From contig JBGPHT010000158.1 in assembly GCA_041484525.1 (NCBI GenBank), positions 1-17,895 on the forward strand: 17,895 nt of DNA. The letters are read 5' to 3'. The position numbers were made by a program, and so were the translations under genes. Position 1 is the stretch's first letter, and each line of letters starts with the position of its first letter. Below the pieces are notes generated by a model that saw only the letters and a list, made by a program, of their open reading frames with translations, was not told the origin of the DNA and searched no databases. The stretch is from JBGPHT01 sp041484525. GTDB lineage: Bacteria > Acidobacteriota > Terriglobia > Bryobacterales > Bryobacteraceae. Shown in pieces: positions 1 to 7,392 of the stretch.

Positions 1-137
1 CTGCTTTCACCGCATCCGTGTGGCGGCAGACTTCGCTTCCCGTCGAGCCCGAGCCTACCGCCACGAAACCCGATACTGGCGGGGCTTCGGAGTATACCGG
101 CGAAGGTTGGATGACGACTGTTTGTAACACTGTAGTA
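1..137. other. Left edge, no recognised gene
   Basis: No gene is recognised here. Plus-strand frame 3 is open from the window edge to a TAG at 144-146 and reads as a Pro/Thr-rich tail (for example SLPVEPEPTATKPD), so it could be the end of a protein that starts outside the window. A frame this short is often open by chance. The last 30 bases are less GC-rich than the neighbouring genes and include the palindrome TAGTACTA, which may mark the edge of an old insertion. Confidence 0.2.
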
Positions 138-437
138 CTAGTGTAGTGCGTCGGAATTCGTCGAGTTTAAAGCAGAGCCCCAAAGCTGGTCGCCGAGTTG
201 GCCGCGGTGGACCCGGCCGTTGGCGATCAGTTGATCCATGACATTCTTCGCCAGGTTGGACGGAATGGCAAACCCGATCCCTATATTTCCTCCGTTCGGG
301 GAGAGGATCTGCGAGTTGATGCCGATCAGCTCCGACCTGGTGTTGATCAACGCTCCGCCTGAGTTGCCCTGATTGATGGGAGCGTCGGTCTGCAGGAAGT
401 CTTCGAAACTTCCAGTGCTTATCCGGTGGCTATGACT
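138..437 (-). pseudogene. HtrA/DegQ-type serine protease fragment
   Basis: Read on the minus strand, this gives the serine-motif end of a trypsin-like HtrA/Deg protease: EDFLQTDAPINQGNSGGAL, then LIGINSQILSPNGGNIGIGF, then AIPSNLAKNVMDQL and HRGQLG. The GNSGG motif around the catalytic serine is intact. The part carrying the catalytic His and Asp is missing, and there is no PDZ domain after HRGQLG. Family-like sequence starts abruptly near 420-437 and stops near 186; the last 16 or so residues before the TAG at 138 do not look like HtrA. HtrA proteins are periplasmic quality-control proteases of roughly 350-500 residues, so this piece cannot be functional. Its missing 5' end coincides with the missing 5' end of the antiporter fragment on the other strand. 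Confidence 0.8.
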
Positions 438-998
438 CGTGTGGATCTTCCCGGGCGCGCGTCTCGCCCATTTCCTGCGGACACGCCTCGCCCATCAGAA
501 CGAGAGACCGCCGCGCGTTCGCCAGATTTTCGTTGTCGGCTGGACCGGCATGCGAGGCGTAGTCTCCCTCGCCGCCGCTCTCGCCCTCCCCGCCGCGCTG
601 GCCGACGGCTCCCCGTTCCCACACAGGAATCTGATCGTTTTTCTCACGTTCTGCGTCATTGTCGTCACGCTCGTGCTGCAGGGCGCGACCCTCCCGCCCC
701 TCATCCGCGCCCTTGGCCTGGCCGGAGCTGCCGGGCCGAACTGCGAGGAACTGGAAGCGCGGCGCATCGTGACCGAAGCCGCTGTATCCCATCTCGAAGA
801 TGCGAAGGAAAGGGACAACGCGGAATCCGCCGGGCTCTATGACGATCTGGCCCGGCACTACCGCCAGCGCTTGGCGAGTCTCCAACCCCGCGATGGAAAC
901 CAGGAGGAGGTAGCGGATCACGACCGTTACACCGAGCTCTCACGCGAGGCAATCCGTATCGAGCGCGAGACCGCCCTCCGTCTGCGCAGCGAAGGCAA

Positions 999-1034
999 GT
1001 ATCAACGACCAGGTCCTGCGCCGTATTGAGCGCG
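999..1034 (+). repeat. 36-bp direct repeat, copy 1
   Basis: Identical to 1070-1105, with a 71-bp period. It lies in the antiporter tail, encoding (I)NDQVLRRIER when read in the correct frame. Because 71 is not a multiple of three, the two copies are read in different frames, and the main frame ends inside copy 1. Confidence 0.95.
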
Positions 1035-1069
1035 CGCTGCAGCGCGGCGATGCGGGCACGGAGTGCATC

Positions 1070-1105
1070 GTATCAACGACCAGGTCCTGCGCCGTATTGA
1101 GCGCG
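1070..1105 (+). repeat. 36-bp direct repeat, copy 2
   Basis: Perfect second copy of 999-1034. In this copy the codons INDQVLRRIER are in the same frame as the main antiporter frame that starts at 436. They run on into a plausible family C-terminus, so this is probably the ancestral copy. The 35 bases between the copies (1035-1069) are not repeated exactly. Confidence 0.95.
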
Positions 1106-1210
1106 AGCTGGACCTCAGCGAGTCCCGCCTCGCCATGGCCGATGAGTAAGTGCAATTCCGGTCTACCGTGCGATCCAGCTTTAGCCAAAAGAATTGCCGA
1201 GGAAGTGATT

Positions 1211-2110
1211 TCAGCGGCGGAGCGAGCGAAATACGCCGCGCCTCTCAATCTTTTGCAATCCGGCCAGAACCAAAACGAAGAGCACCACGCCCACCACCGA
1301 GAACACCAGTCCGCTATACCGATGATGGAACGGCCCGTCGATAAAAAGCCGGTCCACGTAGGCCCCCAGCGTCGTGATCGCCACGATGCGCACGGCATTC
1401 TTGACCAGCATGATCGGCACCGTCAGAAGCATGAGCGCCGACCGGGCCCAGCCGGACCGCAGATAAACGTAGCCGGCGATGATGGCCACTATCATCAAGG
1501 CCAGACTCGAGCGGATGCCGCTGCATTCGGGTGCGATCTCGAAGTCCAGGCCCGGAAGAGAAAACAGCATGCCACGCCGCAACACCGGTATTCCGGACAG
1601 TCGCAGGAGTTCGTAGCTGACCGCCGCCGATCCGTGCTGGAGACCAGCGGTGACCCGGTCCATCCACGAAGGAGGCAGCGGAATCATCAGGAACATACAG
1701 CATAAAGGATAGAAGCCGGCCCGAAAACTCTGCACGCCGTAGCACAGGACGAAGGCCGCCATCCACACGAGGATGATAGCGAATACCGCGACTGGAAGGC
1801 CCGTGCTTTCGCTTCCCGGGTTGCGGTAGACGAACTCGATGGCCAGCAGCAGCGCCAGCGAGAGCAGCGGAATCCCGGCGCGGGGCGAGTAGCGGGCCTG
1901 CGAGAAGATTTCGGTTCGCTGCCGGAAGATGAGAAGCGAACACACCAGCGGCGCCAGGAAAACTGGCAGATACCGGTCGTCGCGGAGCGCAAGCTCGATC
2001 GCGCTTTTCAGGCTCGGCCAGAACACCAGCAGCGTCGGAAGGCAGATGGCGAAGATCGAAAAGTTGCGCGCGGCCCGACTCGACCCGGCTGGCAGTACGT
2101 TGCTACCCAT
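1211..2110 (-). CDS. Exosortase (PEP-CTERM sorting transpeptidase)
   Basis: A polytopic inner-membrane protein of 299 residues with about eight hydrophobic segments, the expected size for a single-domain exosortase/archaeosortase. The catalytic motifs are present in order: Cys196 in ECSGIRSS, Arg241 in VKNAVRIV, and His262/His263 in FHHRYSG. Family members are thought to cut the PEP-CTERM tail of exported proteins and transfer them to a surface acceptor, by analogy with sortases. The ATG at 2110 lies 15 bp after the stop of the TPR lipoprotein gene, so the two are almost certainly one transcript, and a PEP-CTERM substrate gene lies just upstream. The fused C-terminal domains seen in some exosortases are absent. 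No exopolysaccharide genes are visible in the window. Confidence 0.92.
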   Translation of the reverse strand: MGSNVLPAGSSRAARNFSIFAICLPTLLVFWPSLKSAIELALRDDRYLPVFLAPLVCSLLIFRQRTEIFSQARYSPRAGIPLLSLALLLAIEFVYRNPGSESTGLPVAVFAIILVWMAAFVLCYGVQSFRAGFYPLCCMFLMIPLPPSWMDRVTAGLQHGSAAVSYELLRLSGIPVLRRGMLFSLPGLDFEIAPECSGIRSSLALMIVAIIAGYVYLRSGWARSALMLLTVPIMLVKNAVRIVAITTLGAYVDRLFIDGPFHHRYSGLVFSVVGVVLFVLVLAGLQKIERRGVFRSLRR

Positions 2111-2125
2111 GGCCGATCCCGCGGC

Positions 2126-4312
2126 TCAGCGGGTTCCCTTCACGATTTGATTCAGCGCCGTTTTCGCGCTCGCGGCATAGGGGAAATCGGGATTGGCGGC
2201 GAGCGCCTGCTTCAGGGACCATGCGGCGTTGCCGGGACGGCCGGCGGCGATATACGCCATGCCCAGGTGATAATGATAAATCGGATTGTTGGGCGCCCTC
2301 CGCACACTCTCACTCAATTGCGTGACCGCGGCCTCCGGAAAACGCAGCTTGTAATAGGCCCAGCCGATGGTGTCCGACACGATCGGCGAATCCGGCAGTT
2401 TCTGCTTCGCCTGTTGCGCCAGGGATAGCGCCACGTTGATGTCGCCGCCGTGCTCCAGGTAAAGATACGCCAGGTTGTTGGCGACGAAGGGCGACGTGGG
2501 ATCGAGCGAGTGCGCCCGTTCCGCCGCCTGCTTCGCCTCTTCCCAGTTGGCTTGCTGCTCGTAGAGACCCGCCAGCGCCATGTGGTTCTCCACCTTCTTC
2601 GGGTTCTCGTCGACCGCCGCCTTGTACCAGGTAACCGCCTGATCCAACGATCCGCGGGCACGGCTGATCTCAGCCAGCACGCCGAAGGCATCCGGCGTTT
2701 TTCGGTCGATCGCAATCGCCTGCTTCACGCTGGCCTCCGACAGGTCGAGTTGCTTCTGTTTGAAGTAGCCCATTCCCAGCAGGAAATGCAACTTGGCCTT
2801 GCCCGGATGCTGTATCACCAGCGCGGAAATTCGCCGGATCGCTTCCTGTGCCCTGCCTTGACTGGCCTGGACATCCAGCATGGCCTCCAGCGCGGGGAGA
2901 AAGACTGGATCGCGATCGAGAGCCGACCGAAGGCGCGCTTCCGCCTGCGAGGCATTCCCTTTCGCCATCGACGCCTTCGCCGCGACTACATAGGCGAGCG
3001 TCGAATTCGGATTCTTCTCCAGTGCCTGGTTCGCCAGCCGAAGGGCGCTGTCGTAATCGCCGCTTCGCGCGCTGAGATCGGCTAGCGCGACTGCGGCGTC
3101 CGTCATTCCCGGCGACAATTCGAGCGTGCGCGCGAACGATGCCTTTGCCAGTTCGGAAAGACCGAGAGAACTCTCCGCCACACCCAGAAGGTAATGACCG
3201 GCGGCGGACTGCGGGTCGGACTGAACGGCCGTCTCGAGGGCCGTCTTCGCCTCCGCATATTTCTGCTGCGCGATCAGGATGCGCCCCTTCGAAGATAGCG
3301 CGCGCGGGTCGCCGGGGCTGGCGCTGAGCAACTCCTGGTTGACCCGGGCGGCCTCCTCGATGCGGTTGAGATCGATCAGGGCGTCGGTCAAATGTGCCTG
3401 GATCGCAGCATCCTTGGGCTTCGCAGCCATCAGCACCCGGAGCTCCGCGGCCGCCTTCTCTTTCTGACCCGTGGCTTCGTAGAAGGTTGCCAGCGCTCCG
3501 TAACCATCCGGGTCGTCGGGTGCGCGGCTCTTGAGCTCCGCGCAGATCCGCTCGGCTTCGTCCAGCTTCCCGCCTTCCATGTAGCTCTTTGCCAGCAGGA
3601 TTCGGGGAAGTGTGGCGCTGGGGTCGATTTCGGATGCGGCACGAAACGCCGCCTCGGCGTCCGCCAGCCGATGCTGGTCGAAATAAAACCGGCCCAGGTT
3701 GACAAGCGCCTCGACGGATTTTGGCTGCACTCCGGTCGCCTTATGCAGCGCCGCTTCCGCCTCCGAGGTCCGGCCCGTGGCAACATAAGCGAGACCCAGG
3801 CCCGCGTAATTCTCGACCTGCGTGGGATCGAGCTCGATGGCCGTCTGAAATTCCAGGATCGCCAGGGGCCAGGCCTGAACCACCGCGTGCTTTTCGCCCA
3901 ATACCGTGTGCGCGCGGGCGTTGCGGGGATCGGCCGCGATCGCCTTTTTCGCCGCCGCCTCAGCATCGTCGTACTTGCGGGCGCCGAGGAGAAGGGTCGC
4001 GAGCTGCAGTTGCGCGTCCGCGTTTCTGGTGTCGAGCTCGATCGTCGTCAACAGCTCACGGTACGCCTGCTGATTGGACTTCAGCTTGATGTAGACGCTG
4101 GCAAGTTGATGGTGGGCTTCGGCGAACCGGGGGTCAATCTCGATTGCGTTGCGGAATTGGATGACCGCTTCCTGGTATTTGCCCGCTTGCGCGTATTTCT
4201 TTCCGCTGTCCAGATAGGCGGCTTTTTGTTTCGCCGGATCCCTGGAGCAGGCAGCTAGAAACGCGATTGCCACGACGAGGCAGGCCCGATTTTTCCGCAG
4301 AGATCGATCCAT
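2126..4312 (-). CDS. TPR lipoprotein, PrsT-like (PEP-CTERM system)
   Basis: A 728-residue protein with a lipoprotein signal peptide: basic MDRSLRKNR, a hydrophobic core, lipobox LAAC with Cys22, then SRD. The rest is wall-to-wall tetratricopeptide repeats in about 34-residue periods (for example AGKYQEAVIQFRNAIEIDPR near 42-61), so it is a long superhelical scaffold on the outer face of a membrane. Adjacency to an exosortase and a PEP-CTERM protein points to PrsT, the TPR lipoprotein family that accompanies PEP-CTERM systems. It is somewhat shorter than the 850-950 residues I associate with PrsT, so a generic TPR lipoprotein is the alternative. No good Shine-Dalgarno precedes the ATG; a hairpin ends 8 bases upstream of it. 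Translation is probably coupled to the exosortase 15 bp downstream. Confidence 0.85.
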   Translation of the reverse strand: MDRSLRKNRACLVVAIAFLAACSRDPAKQKAAYLDSGKKYAQAGKYQEAVIQFRNAIEIDPRFAEAHHQLASVYIKLKSNQQAYRELLTTIELDTRNADAQLQLATLLLGARKYDDAEAAAKKAIAADPRNARAHTVLGEKHAVVQAWPLAILEFQTAIELDPTQVENYAGLGLAYVATGRTSEAEAALHKATGVQPKSVEALVNLGRFYFDQHRLADAEAAFRAASEIDPSATLPRILLAKSYMEGGKLDEAERICAELKSRAPDDPDGYGALATFYEATGQKEKAAAELRVLMAAKPKDAAIQAHLTDALIDLNRIEEAARVNQELLSASPGDPRALSSKGRILIAQQKYAEAKTALETAVQSDPQSAAGHYLLGVAESSLGLSELAKASFARTLELSPGMTDAAVALADLSARSGDYDSALRLANQALEKNPNSTLAYVVAAKASMAKGNASQAEARLRSALDRDPVFLPALEAMLDVQASQGRAQEAIRRISALVIQHPGKAKLHFLLGMGYFKQKQLDLSEASVKQAIAIDRKTPDAFGVLAEISRARGSLDQAVTWYKAAVDENPKKVENHMALAGLYEQQANWEEAKQAAERAHSLDPTSPFVANNLAYLYLEHGGDINVALSLAQQAKQKLPDSPIVSDTIGWAYYKLRFPEAAVTQLSESVRRAPNNPIYHYHLGMAYIAAGRPGNAAWSLKQALAANPDFPYAASAKTALNQIVKGTR

Positions 4313-4320
4313 AAGACGAT

Positions 4321-4358
4321 AGCCGAGTCCTCAGCCCTCCCTGGGCCAAAGCTCGGCT
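4321..4358 (-). promoter_or_regulatory. Two-tier hairpin in the TPR gene leader
   Basis: AGCCGAG (4321-4327) pairs perfectly with CTCGGCT (4352-4358). Inside it GCCC (4334-4337) pairs with GGGC (4343-4346) around a 5-base loop. The structure lies in the 104-bp gap between the PEP-CTERM gene and the TPR gene, ending 8 bases before the TPR ATG. There is no U-tract on either side, so it is not a standard intrinsic terminator. It could attenuate between the two genes or affect ribosome access to the TPR start. No experimental or comparative support is available here. Confidence 0.4.
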
Positions 4359-4416
4359 CTCATGACGGAAAGACCAGAATGACAGCGTGGTTACCGGGGA
4401 AAATCCGGCCTCACCG

Positions 4417-4953
4417 TTACGACGTCTCTTTAGAAGGCAATTTTCGCGCCAGGATCCAAACTCCCAGACCCATCACGCAGAGTAGCAACAGAGTCGCGGG
4501 TTCGGGGACGCGGCTGATCGTAAAGGTCTGGAGATTGTTGGTGGCGACCCCAGTCAGGGCCACGATGCTCTCCTGATAGAAACCGTTAGCGTAATACACA
4601 GTATCCAAGCCGGTGAGCCCATTAAGACCGAAGATGATTCCTCCCGCGTTCAGAAGAGGAGTGCCCGGCGAACTGTTGTAATAGAAAGCGCCGAGATTCC
4701 CTCCCAACGGCGAATCGGTGATGGCCACCTTGTTGCGGTACCCGACGATATCCGTGACCGTGTAAAGCCCGCCGCCGGCTGCGCTGGCCGTCAGCGTCCC
4801 GAATGCCGACACGCCCACTCCCGCATAGGAGAAGGAAAAGACATCGGCTCGCAGCGCCGTGGCGCCAAACAGCAACACGGTGGTACACAACAGATGCCTT
4901 AACACAGTCGATAACCCCCCGGCTTCGCTTGGCAATTCGCCTTCCATATTCAC
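4417..4953 (-). CDS. PEP-CTERM sorting domain protein (exosortase substrate)
   Basis: A small exported protein of up to 178 residues. It has a signal peptide (VLRHLLCTTVLLFGATALRA), a Gly/Ser/Thr/Asn-rich beta-type body with no cysteines, and a classic PEP-CTERM tail: VPEP at 149-152, a hydrophobic helix (TLLLLCVMGLGVWIL), then basic ARK near the C-terminus. Such proteins are exported, held by the tail and processed by exosortase, whose gene follows in the same direction. The longest frame starts at GTG 4953. A more likely start is GTG at 4905: it follows a G6 run by nine bases and places the signal peptide directly at the N-terminus, giving 162 residues. The function of the body is unknown. 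Confidence 0.88.
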   Translation of the reverse strand: MNMEGELPSEAGGLSTVLRHLLCTTVLLFGATALRADVFSFSYAGVGVSAFGTLTASAAGGGLYTVTDIVGYRNKVAITDSPLGGNLGAFYYNSSPGTPLLNAGGIIFGLNGLTGLDTVYYANGFYQESIVALTGVATNNLQTFTISRVPEPATLLLLCVMGLGVWILARKLPSKETS

Positions 4954-5102
4954 GAACTAACCAGATCAAGAACTTAGCAGCGCCGAAGAGAAGCGTGTAT
5001 CCAACTAACTGGGAATTCATCCAGCAATTCGGTTCGAAGTGCCGACTACTGGTAAGCGAAGGCCGGTCCAACATTATGTAGACTATGGCAGTGAGGTGAA
5101 GG
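4954..5102. promoter_or_regulatory. Divergent intergenic region
   Basis: This 149-bp spacer separates the minus-strand PEP-CTERM gene from the plus-strand molybdenum hydroxylase operon, so it must carry promoters for both. It is visibly less GC-rich than the genes. The segment ATTATGTAGACTATGG near 5073-5088 could supply a -10-like element for the plus-strand operon, but I see no convincing matched -35. A Shine-Dalgarno-like GAGGTGAAGG lies immediately before the ATG at 5103. Confidence 0.4.
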
Positions 5103-5573
5103 ATGGCGCACTTTTCCCTGAGGGTGAACGGCAAGGCTCACGCGGTAGACGTGGACCCGCAGTGTCCGGTTCTCTACGTCCTGCGCGATAACGCGGGCCT
5201 GAACAATCCGCGGTTCGGTTGCGGGCTGGGACAGTGCGGCGCGTGTACGGTGCTGGTGAATCAGGTGCCGGTCCGCTCCTGCATGCTGCCGGTCTCGCGC
5301 GCGGCAGGGAAGGACATCGTTACGCTCGAGGGCCTCGGAACTCCGGAGAATCCTCATCCGGTCCAGAAGGCGTTCATCGAAGAGCAAGCCTTCCAGTGCG
5401 GGTATTGTCTGAACGGTTGGGTCTTGGCGACGAAGGCGCTGCTGGATAAACATCCTCACCCGACGGATGACCAGATGAAGACGGCGTTCGAGGGCCTGGT
5501 TTGCCGCTGCGGCAGCCATGTGCAGATTGCGGCGGCTGTGCGGCGCGCCGCCGGAATCAAGAGGAGCGCATAG
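5103..5573 (+). CDS. [2Fe-2S] subunit of molybdenum hydroxylase (IorA/CoxS type)
   Basis: A 156-residue iron-sulfur subunit, the normal length for the family. The plant-type ferredoxin cluster uses Cys40, Cys45 and Cys48 (CGLGQCGAC) with Cys60. The second, alpha-helical cluster uses Cys99 and Cys102 (CGYC) with Cys134 and Cys136 (CRC). It passes electrons from the molybdenum centre of the large subunit to a downstream acceptor. It has no signal peptide, so it would reach the periplasm by hitchhiking with the Tat-targeted large subunit, as is usual for two-subunit enzymes of the isoquinoline 1-oxidoreductase/aldehyde dehydrogenase group. A GAGGTGAAGG element sits just before the ATG. The large-subunit gene starts two bases after the stop. 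No FAD subunit is present, and no cytochrome subunit lies in this operon. Confidence 0.93.
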   Translation: MAHFSLRVNGKAHAVDVDPQCPVLYVLRDNAGLNNPRFGCGLGQCGACTVLVNQVPVRSCMLPVSRAAGKDIVTLEGLGTPENPHPVQKAFIEEQAFQCGYCLNGWVLATKALLDKHPHPTDDQMKTAFEGLVCRCGSHVQIAAAVRRAAGIKRSA

Positions 5574-5575
5574 CC

Positions 5576-7363
5576 ATGGCGACACGCAGAGATTTTTTCA
5601 AACTCGGCGGCGGGCTCCTGATCGGATTCAGCCTGTCGGACTCCGGCATTCTCCCGCAGCTCGCCGCCGCTACTCCGGCGCCCGGCCGCCTCGACGCCTG
5701 GCTGCGCATCATGCCGGACGAGAGCGTCCGCGTTTTCACCGGCAAGGTGGATATCGGGATGGGTGTGCAGACCGGGCTCATACAGGTGGTCGCGGAAGAG
5801 TTAGATGTCGCGCCCGGGCGCATTCAGCTTTTGATGGGCGATACGTCGGCTACGCCCGACCAGGGTGGAGTGGGCGGCAGCACGTCGATATCCGCCGGGG
5901 CAAAGCCGCTGCGCAATGCCGCGGCGACCGCTCGGTTCCTGCTGCTGGAACTGGCTTCGCGCCGGCTCGGAGCGCCGCCCGAGCAGCTTCAGGTAGTCCA
6001 CGGCATCGTCAGCGTGAAAGGCGATACGGGGAAGAGCGCCTCCTACGGAACACTGGTTGGCGGGAAGGACTTGAACGATGCGCTGCGCGTTTCGGGCGGC
6101 GGCTTTGCGCTGAACGTGGAAGGCAAGGGGAAGCCGAAGGATCCCGCGACTTACACAGTGGTGGGCCAGTCGCTGCCGCGCGTCGATCTGCCGCCGAAAA
6201 TTCTCGGGCGGGCGACTTACTCTACCGACGTCCGCGTTCCGGGAATGCTGCACGGCCGCGTGATCCGGCCGTCGGGGATTGGAGCGACGGTCCTGAGTGT
6301 GGATGAGAGCGCCATCAAACAGATTCCGGGCTATGTGAAGACCGTAGTGAGGGGCAATTTCGTCGGTGTGGTGGCGGAGACCGAGTGGTCCGCCATCAAG
6401 GCCGCGAAGGAACTCACGGTGAGTTGGAGCGCCCCGGCAGCTTCCTTGCCGGAAAATGTTTACCAGCACATGCGGTCCGCGAAGCCCAAGACGACGAGGG
6501 AACTCGTCAAACAAGGCGACGTCGGAACGGCTTTTTCCAGCGCCGCGAAGAAGGTGGAAGCGACGTACGAGTGGCCCTTCCAGGCGCACGCGACCATGGG
6601 GCCGGGATGCGCGGTCGCGGATGTTCGCGCCGAGGGCCTGACGACAATCTGGACGGGCGCGCAGAAGCCTCACGCCCTCCAAAAGGGACTGGCGCAGATG
6701 CTCGGAATCTCCGATGACCAGGTGCGAGTGGTCTGGGTCGAGGCGGCCGGCTCCTATGGCCGCGCCGGCGACGAAGATGTGGCGGCGGATGCTGCGCTGC
6801 TTTCCCAGGCCGTCGGAAAACCGGTGCGCGTGCAATGGTCGCGCGCGGACATGACGGCGTGGGGCGGCAAGGGACCGGCGGCGATCGTCGATCTCGCGGC
6901 GGCGCTCGATGCGCAAGGTGGAGTGACCGCGATCGACCAGACGTCGCGTGCGTTCTCCGGCACGGAAATTATTCCGCAAGCCAATACGGCGGGCAACATG
7001 CTGGCCGGCCAGTTGATCGGAATGCCCAACACGAATCCCGGCGACGAATTCGTGCGCTGGGGCGGCGACAACTACGCCTACACGTTCCAGAACGTTCGCT
7101 CCGTGGGACACATTATTCCGCCGCTGTATGTTTCCTCATCGCCGCTTCGCACCACTCACTTGCGCGATCCCAATGGTCCCGCGGGAACCTTTGCTGCCGA
7201 ATCATTCGTAGATGAGATTGCCGCGGAGGCCGGTGTGGATTCGATCGAGTTCCGGCTGCGCTACATTGACGAGCCCAGAGCGAAGGCCGTTTTGACAGCC
7301 GCCGCCGCGCGCGCAAAGTGGGACGTCATGGGGGGGCCGAACCCGGTGGATCAACTGGCCTGA
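5576..7363 (+). CDS. Molybdopterin subunit of Mo hydroxylase, N-terminal part (interrupted)
   Basis: The first 595 residues of a xanthine-dehydrogenase-superfamily molybdopterin-binding subunit, closest in layout to isoquinoline 1-oxidoreductase beta (IorB) and its Tat-exported aldehyde dehydrogenase relatives. The start at 5576 follows GAGGAG (5561-5566) and gives a Tat signal, TRRDFFK then a hydrophobic stretch; the frame itself is open further upstream. Family blocks include VDIGMGVQTGLIQVVAEELD, GSYGRAGDEDVAADA, KPVRVQWSRADM and LRDPNGPAGTFAAESFVDEI. The frame runs into VMGGPNPVDQLA and stops at 7361-7363, before the C-terminal cofactor-binding region and the conserved active-site Glu. 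Those lie in the next frame. One extra G in the G7 run at 7330-7336 would join the two parts into one 765-residue protein containing a 23-residue insertion. As read, it is inactive. Confidence 0.9.
   Translation: MATRRDFFKLGGGLLIGFSLSDSGILPQLAAATPAPGRLDAWLRIMPDESVRVFTGKVDIGMGVQTGLIQVVAEELDVAPGRIQLLMGDTSATPDQGGVGGSTSISAGAKPLRNAAATARFLLLELASRRLGAPPEQLQVVHGIVSVKGDTGKSASYGTLVGGKDLNDALRVSGGGFALNVEGKGKPKDPATYTVVGQSLPRVDLPPKILGRATYSTDVRVPGMLHGRVIRPSGIGATVLSVDESAIKQIPGYVKTVVRGNFVGVVAETEWSAIKAAKELTVSWSAPAASLPENVYQHMRSAKPKTTRELVKQGDVGTAFSSAAKKVEATYEWPFQAHATMGPGCAVADVRAEGLTTIWTGAQKPHALQKGLAQMLGISDDQVRVVWVEAAGSYGRAGDEDVAADAALLSQAVGKPVRVQWSRADMTAWGGKGPAAIVDLAAALDAQGGVTAIDQTSRAFSGTEIIPQANTAGNMLAGQLIGMPNTNPGDEFVRWGGDNYAYTFQNVRSVGHIIPPLYVSSSPLRTTHLRDPNGPAGTFAAESFVDEIAAEAGVDSIEFRLRYIDEPRAKAVLTAAAARAKWDVMGGPNPVDQLA
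7292..7324 (+). repeat. Duplicated segment in Mo-hydroxylase gene, copy 1
   Basis: Encodes LTAAAARAKWD in the frame of the N-terminal part. It matches 7360-7392 at 30 of 33 bases, the last 24 being identical, with a 68-bp period. The three differences (ttg/ctg, aca/acc, gcc/gcg) are all synonymous. Confidence 0.93.
7330..7336 (+). other. G7 homopolymer at the frame break
   Basis: A run of seven G between the two repeat copies. Reading through, an eighth G would change the 68-bp period to 69 bp and restore one continuous frame from 5576 to 7872. It is therefore the likeliest site of a real slippage mutation or a sequencing error. Confidence 0.6.
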
Positions 7364-7392
7364 CCGCGGCCGCCGCGCGCGCAAAGTGGGAC
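7360..7392 (+). repeat. Duplicated segment in Mo-hydroxylase gene, copy 2
   Basis: The second copy of the LTAAAARAKWD segment, in the frame of the C-terminal part and one base out of phase with copy 1. It continues into HRPAPKRSGAGRGVALAL, the normal family continuation, so this copy belongs naturally to the C-terminal part. The TGA that ends the N-terminal frame overlaps its first codons (7361-7363). Confidence 0.93.

Larger units (their letters stand above)
436..1149 (+). pseudogene. NhaP-type Na+/H+ antiporter, 5'-truncated and frameshifted
   Basis: This is the C-terminal half of a CPA1-family sodium/proton antiporter. Visible features are VWIFPGARL, the conserved stretch GWTGMRGVVSLAAALALP, a further membrane helix around FLTFCVIVVTLVLQGA, and a charged cytoplasmic tail. 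CPA1 proteins have 10-13 transmembrane segments, and everything before roughly the last three is absent. An in-frame TGA at 433-435 sits just before the homology starts. The main frame is lost near 999, reading GKYQRPG where the family tail needs GKINDQV, and stops at 1027-1029. The true C-terminus (RINDQVLRRIERELDLSES, ending at TAA 1147-1149) is recovered in a second copy of a 36-bp direct repeat. It is convergent with the exosortase, 61 bp away. It could not make a working transporter. Confidence 0.82.

Noticed and set aside
120..190. Less GC-rich stretch with TAGTACTA as an insertion-sequence end
   Set aside because: No transposase, matching inverted end or target duplication is visible in the window, so it cannot be supported.
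426..842. 138-codon plus-strand frame overlapping the antiporter
   Set aside because: Arg/Pro-rich out-of-phase reading of the antiporter remnant, whose own frame shows clear family motifs.
999..1105. Direct repeats as a CRISPR-like array
   Set aside because: Only two copies, located in coding sequence, with an ordinary protein-coding repeat unit and no cas genes.
2450..4258. Long plus-strand frames opposite the TPR gene
   Set aside because: They mirror the periodic TPR sequence and show no independent coding features.
5801..7111. 436-codon open frame on the minus strand inside the Mo-hydroxylase gene
   Set aside because: Arg/His-rich composition with no family pattern, and wholly antisense to well-conserved coding sequence. 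It is a typical high-GC shadow.
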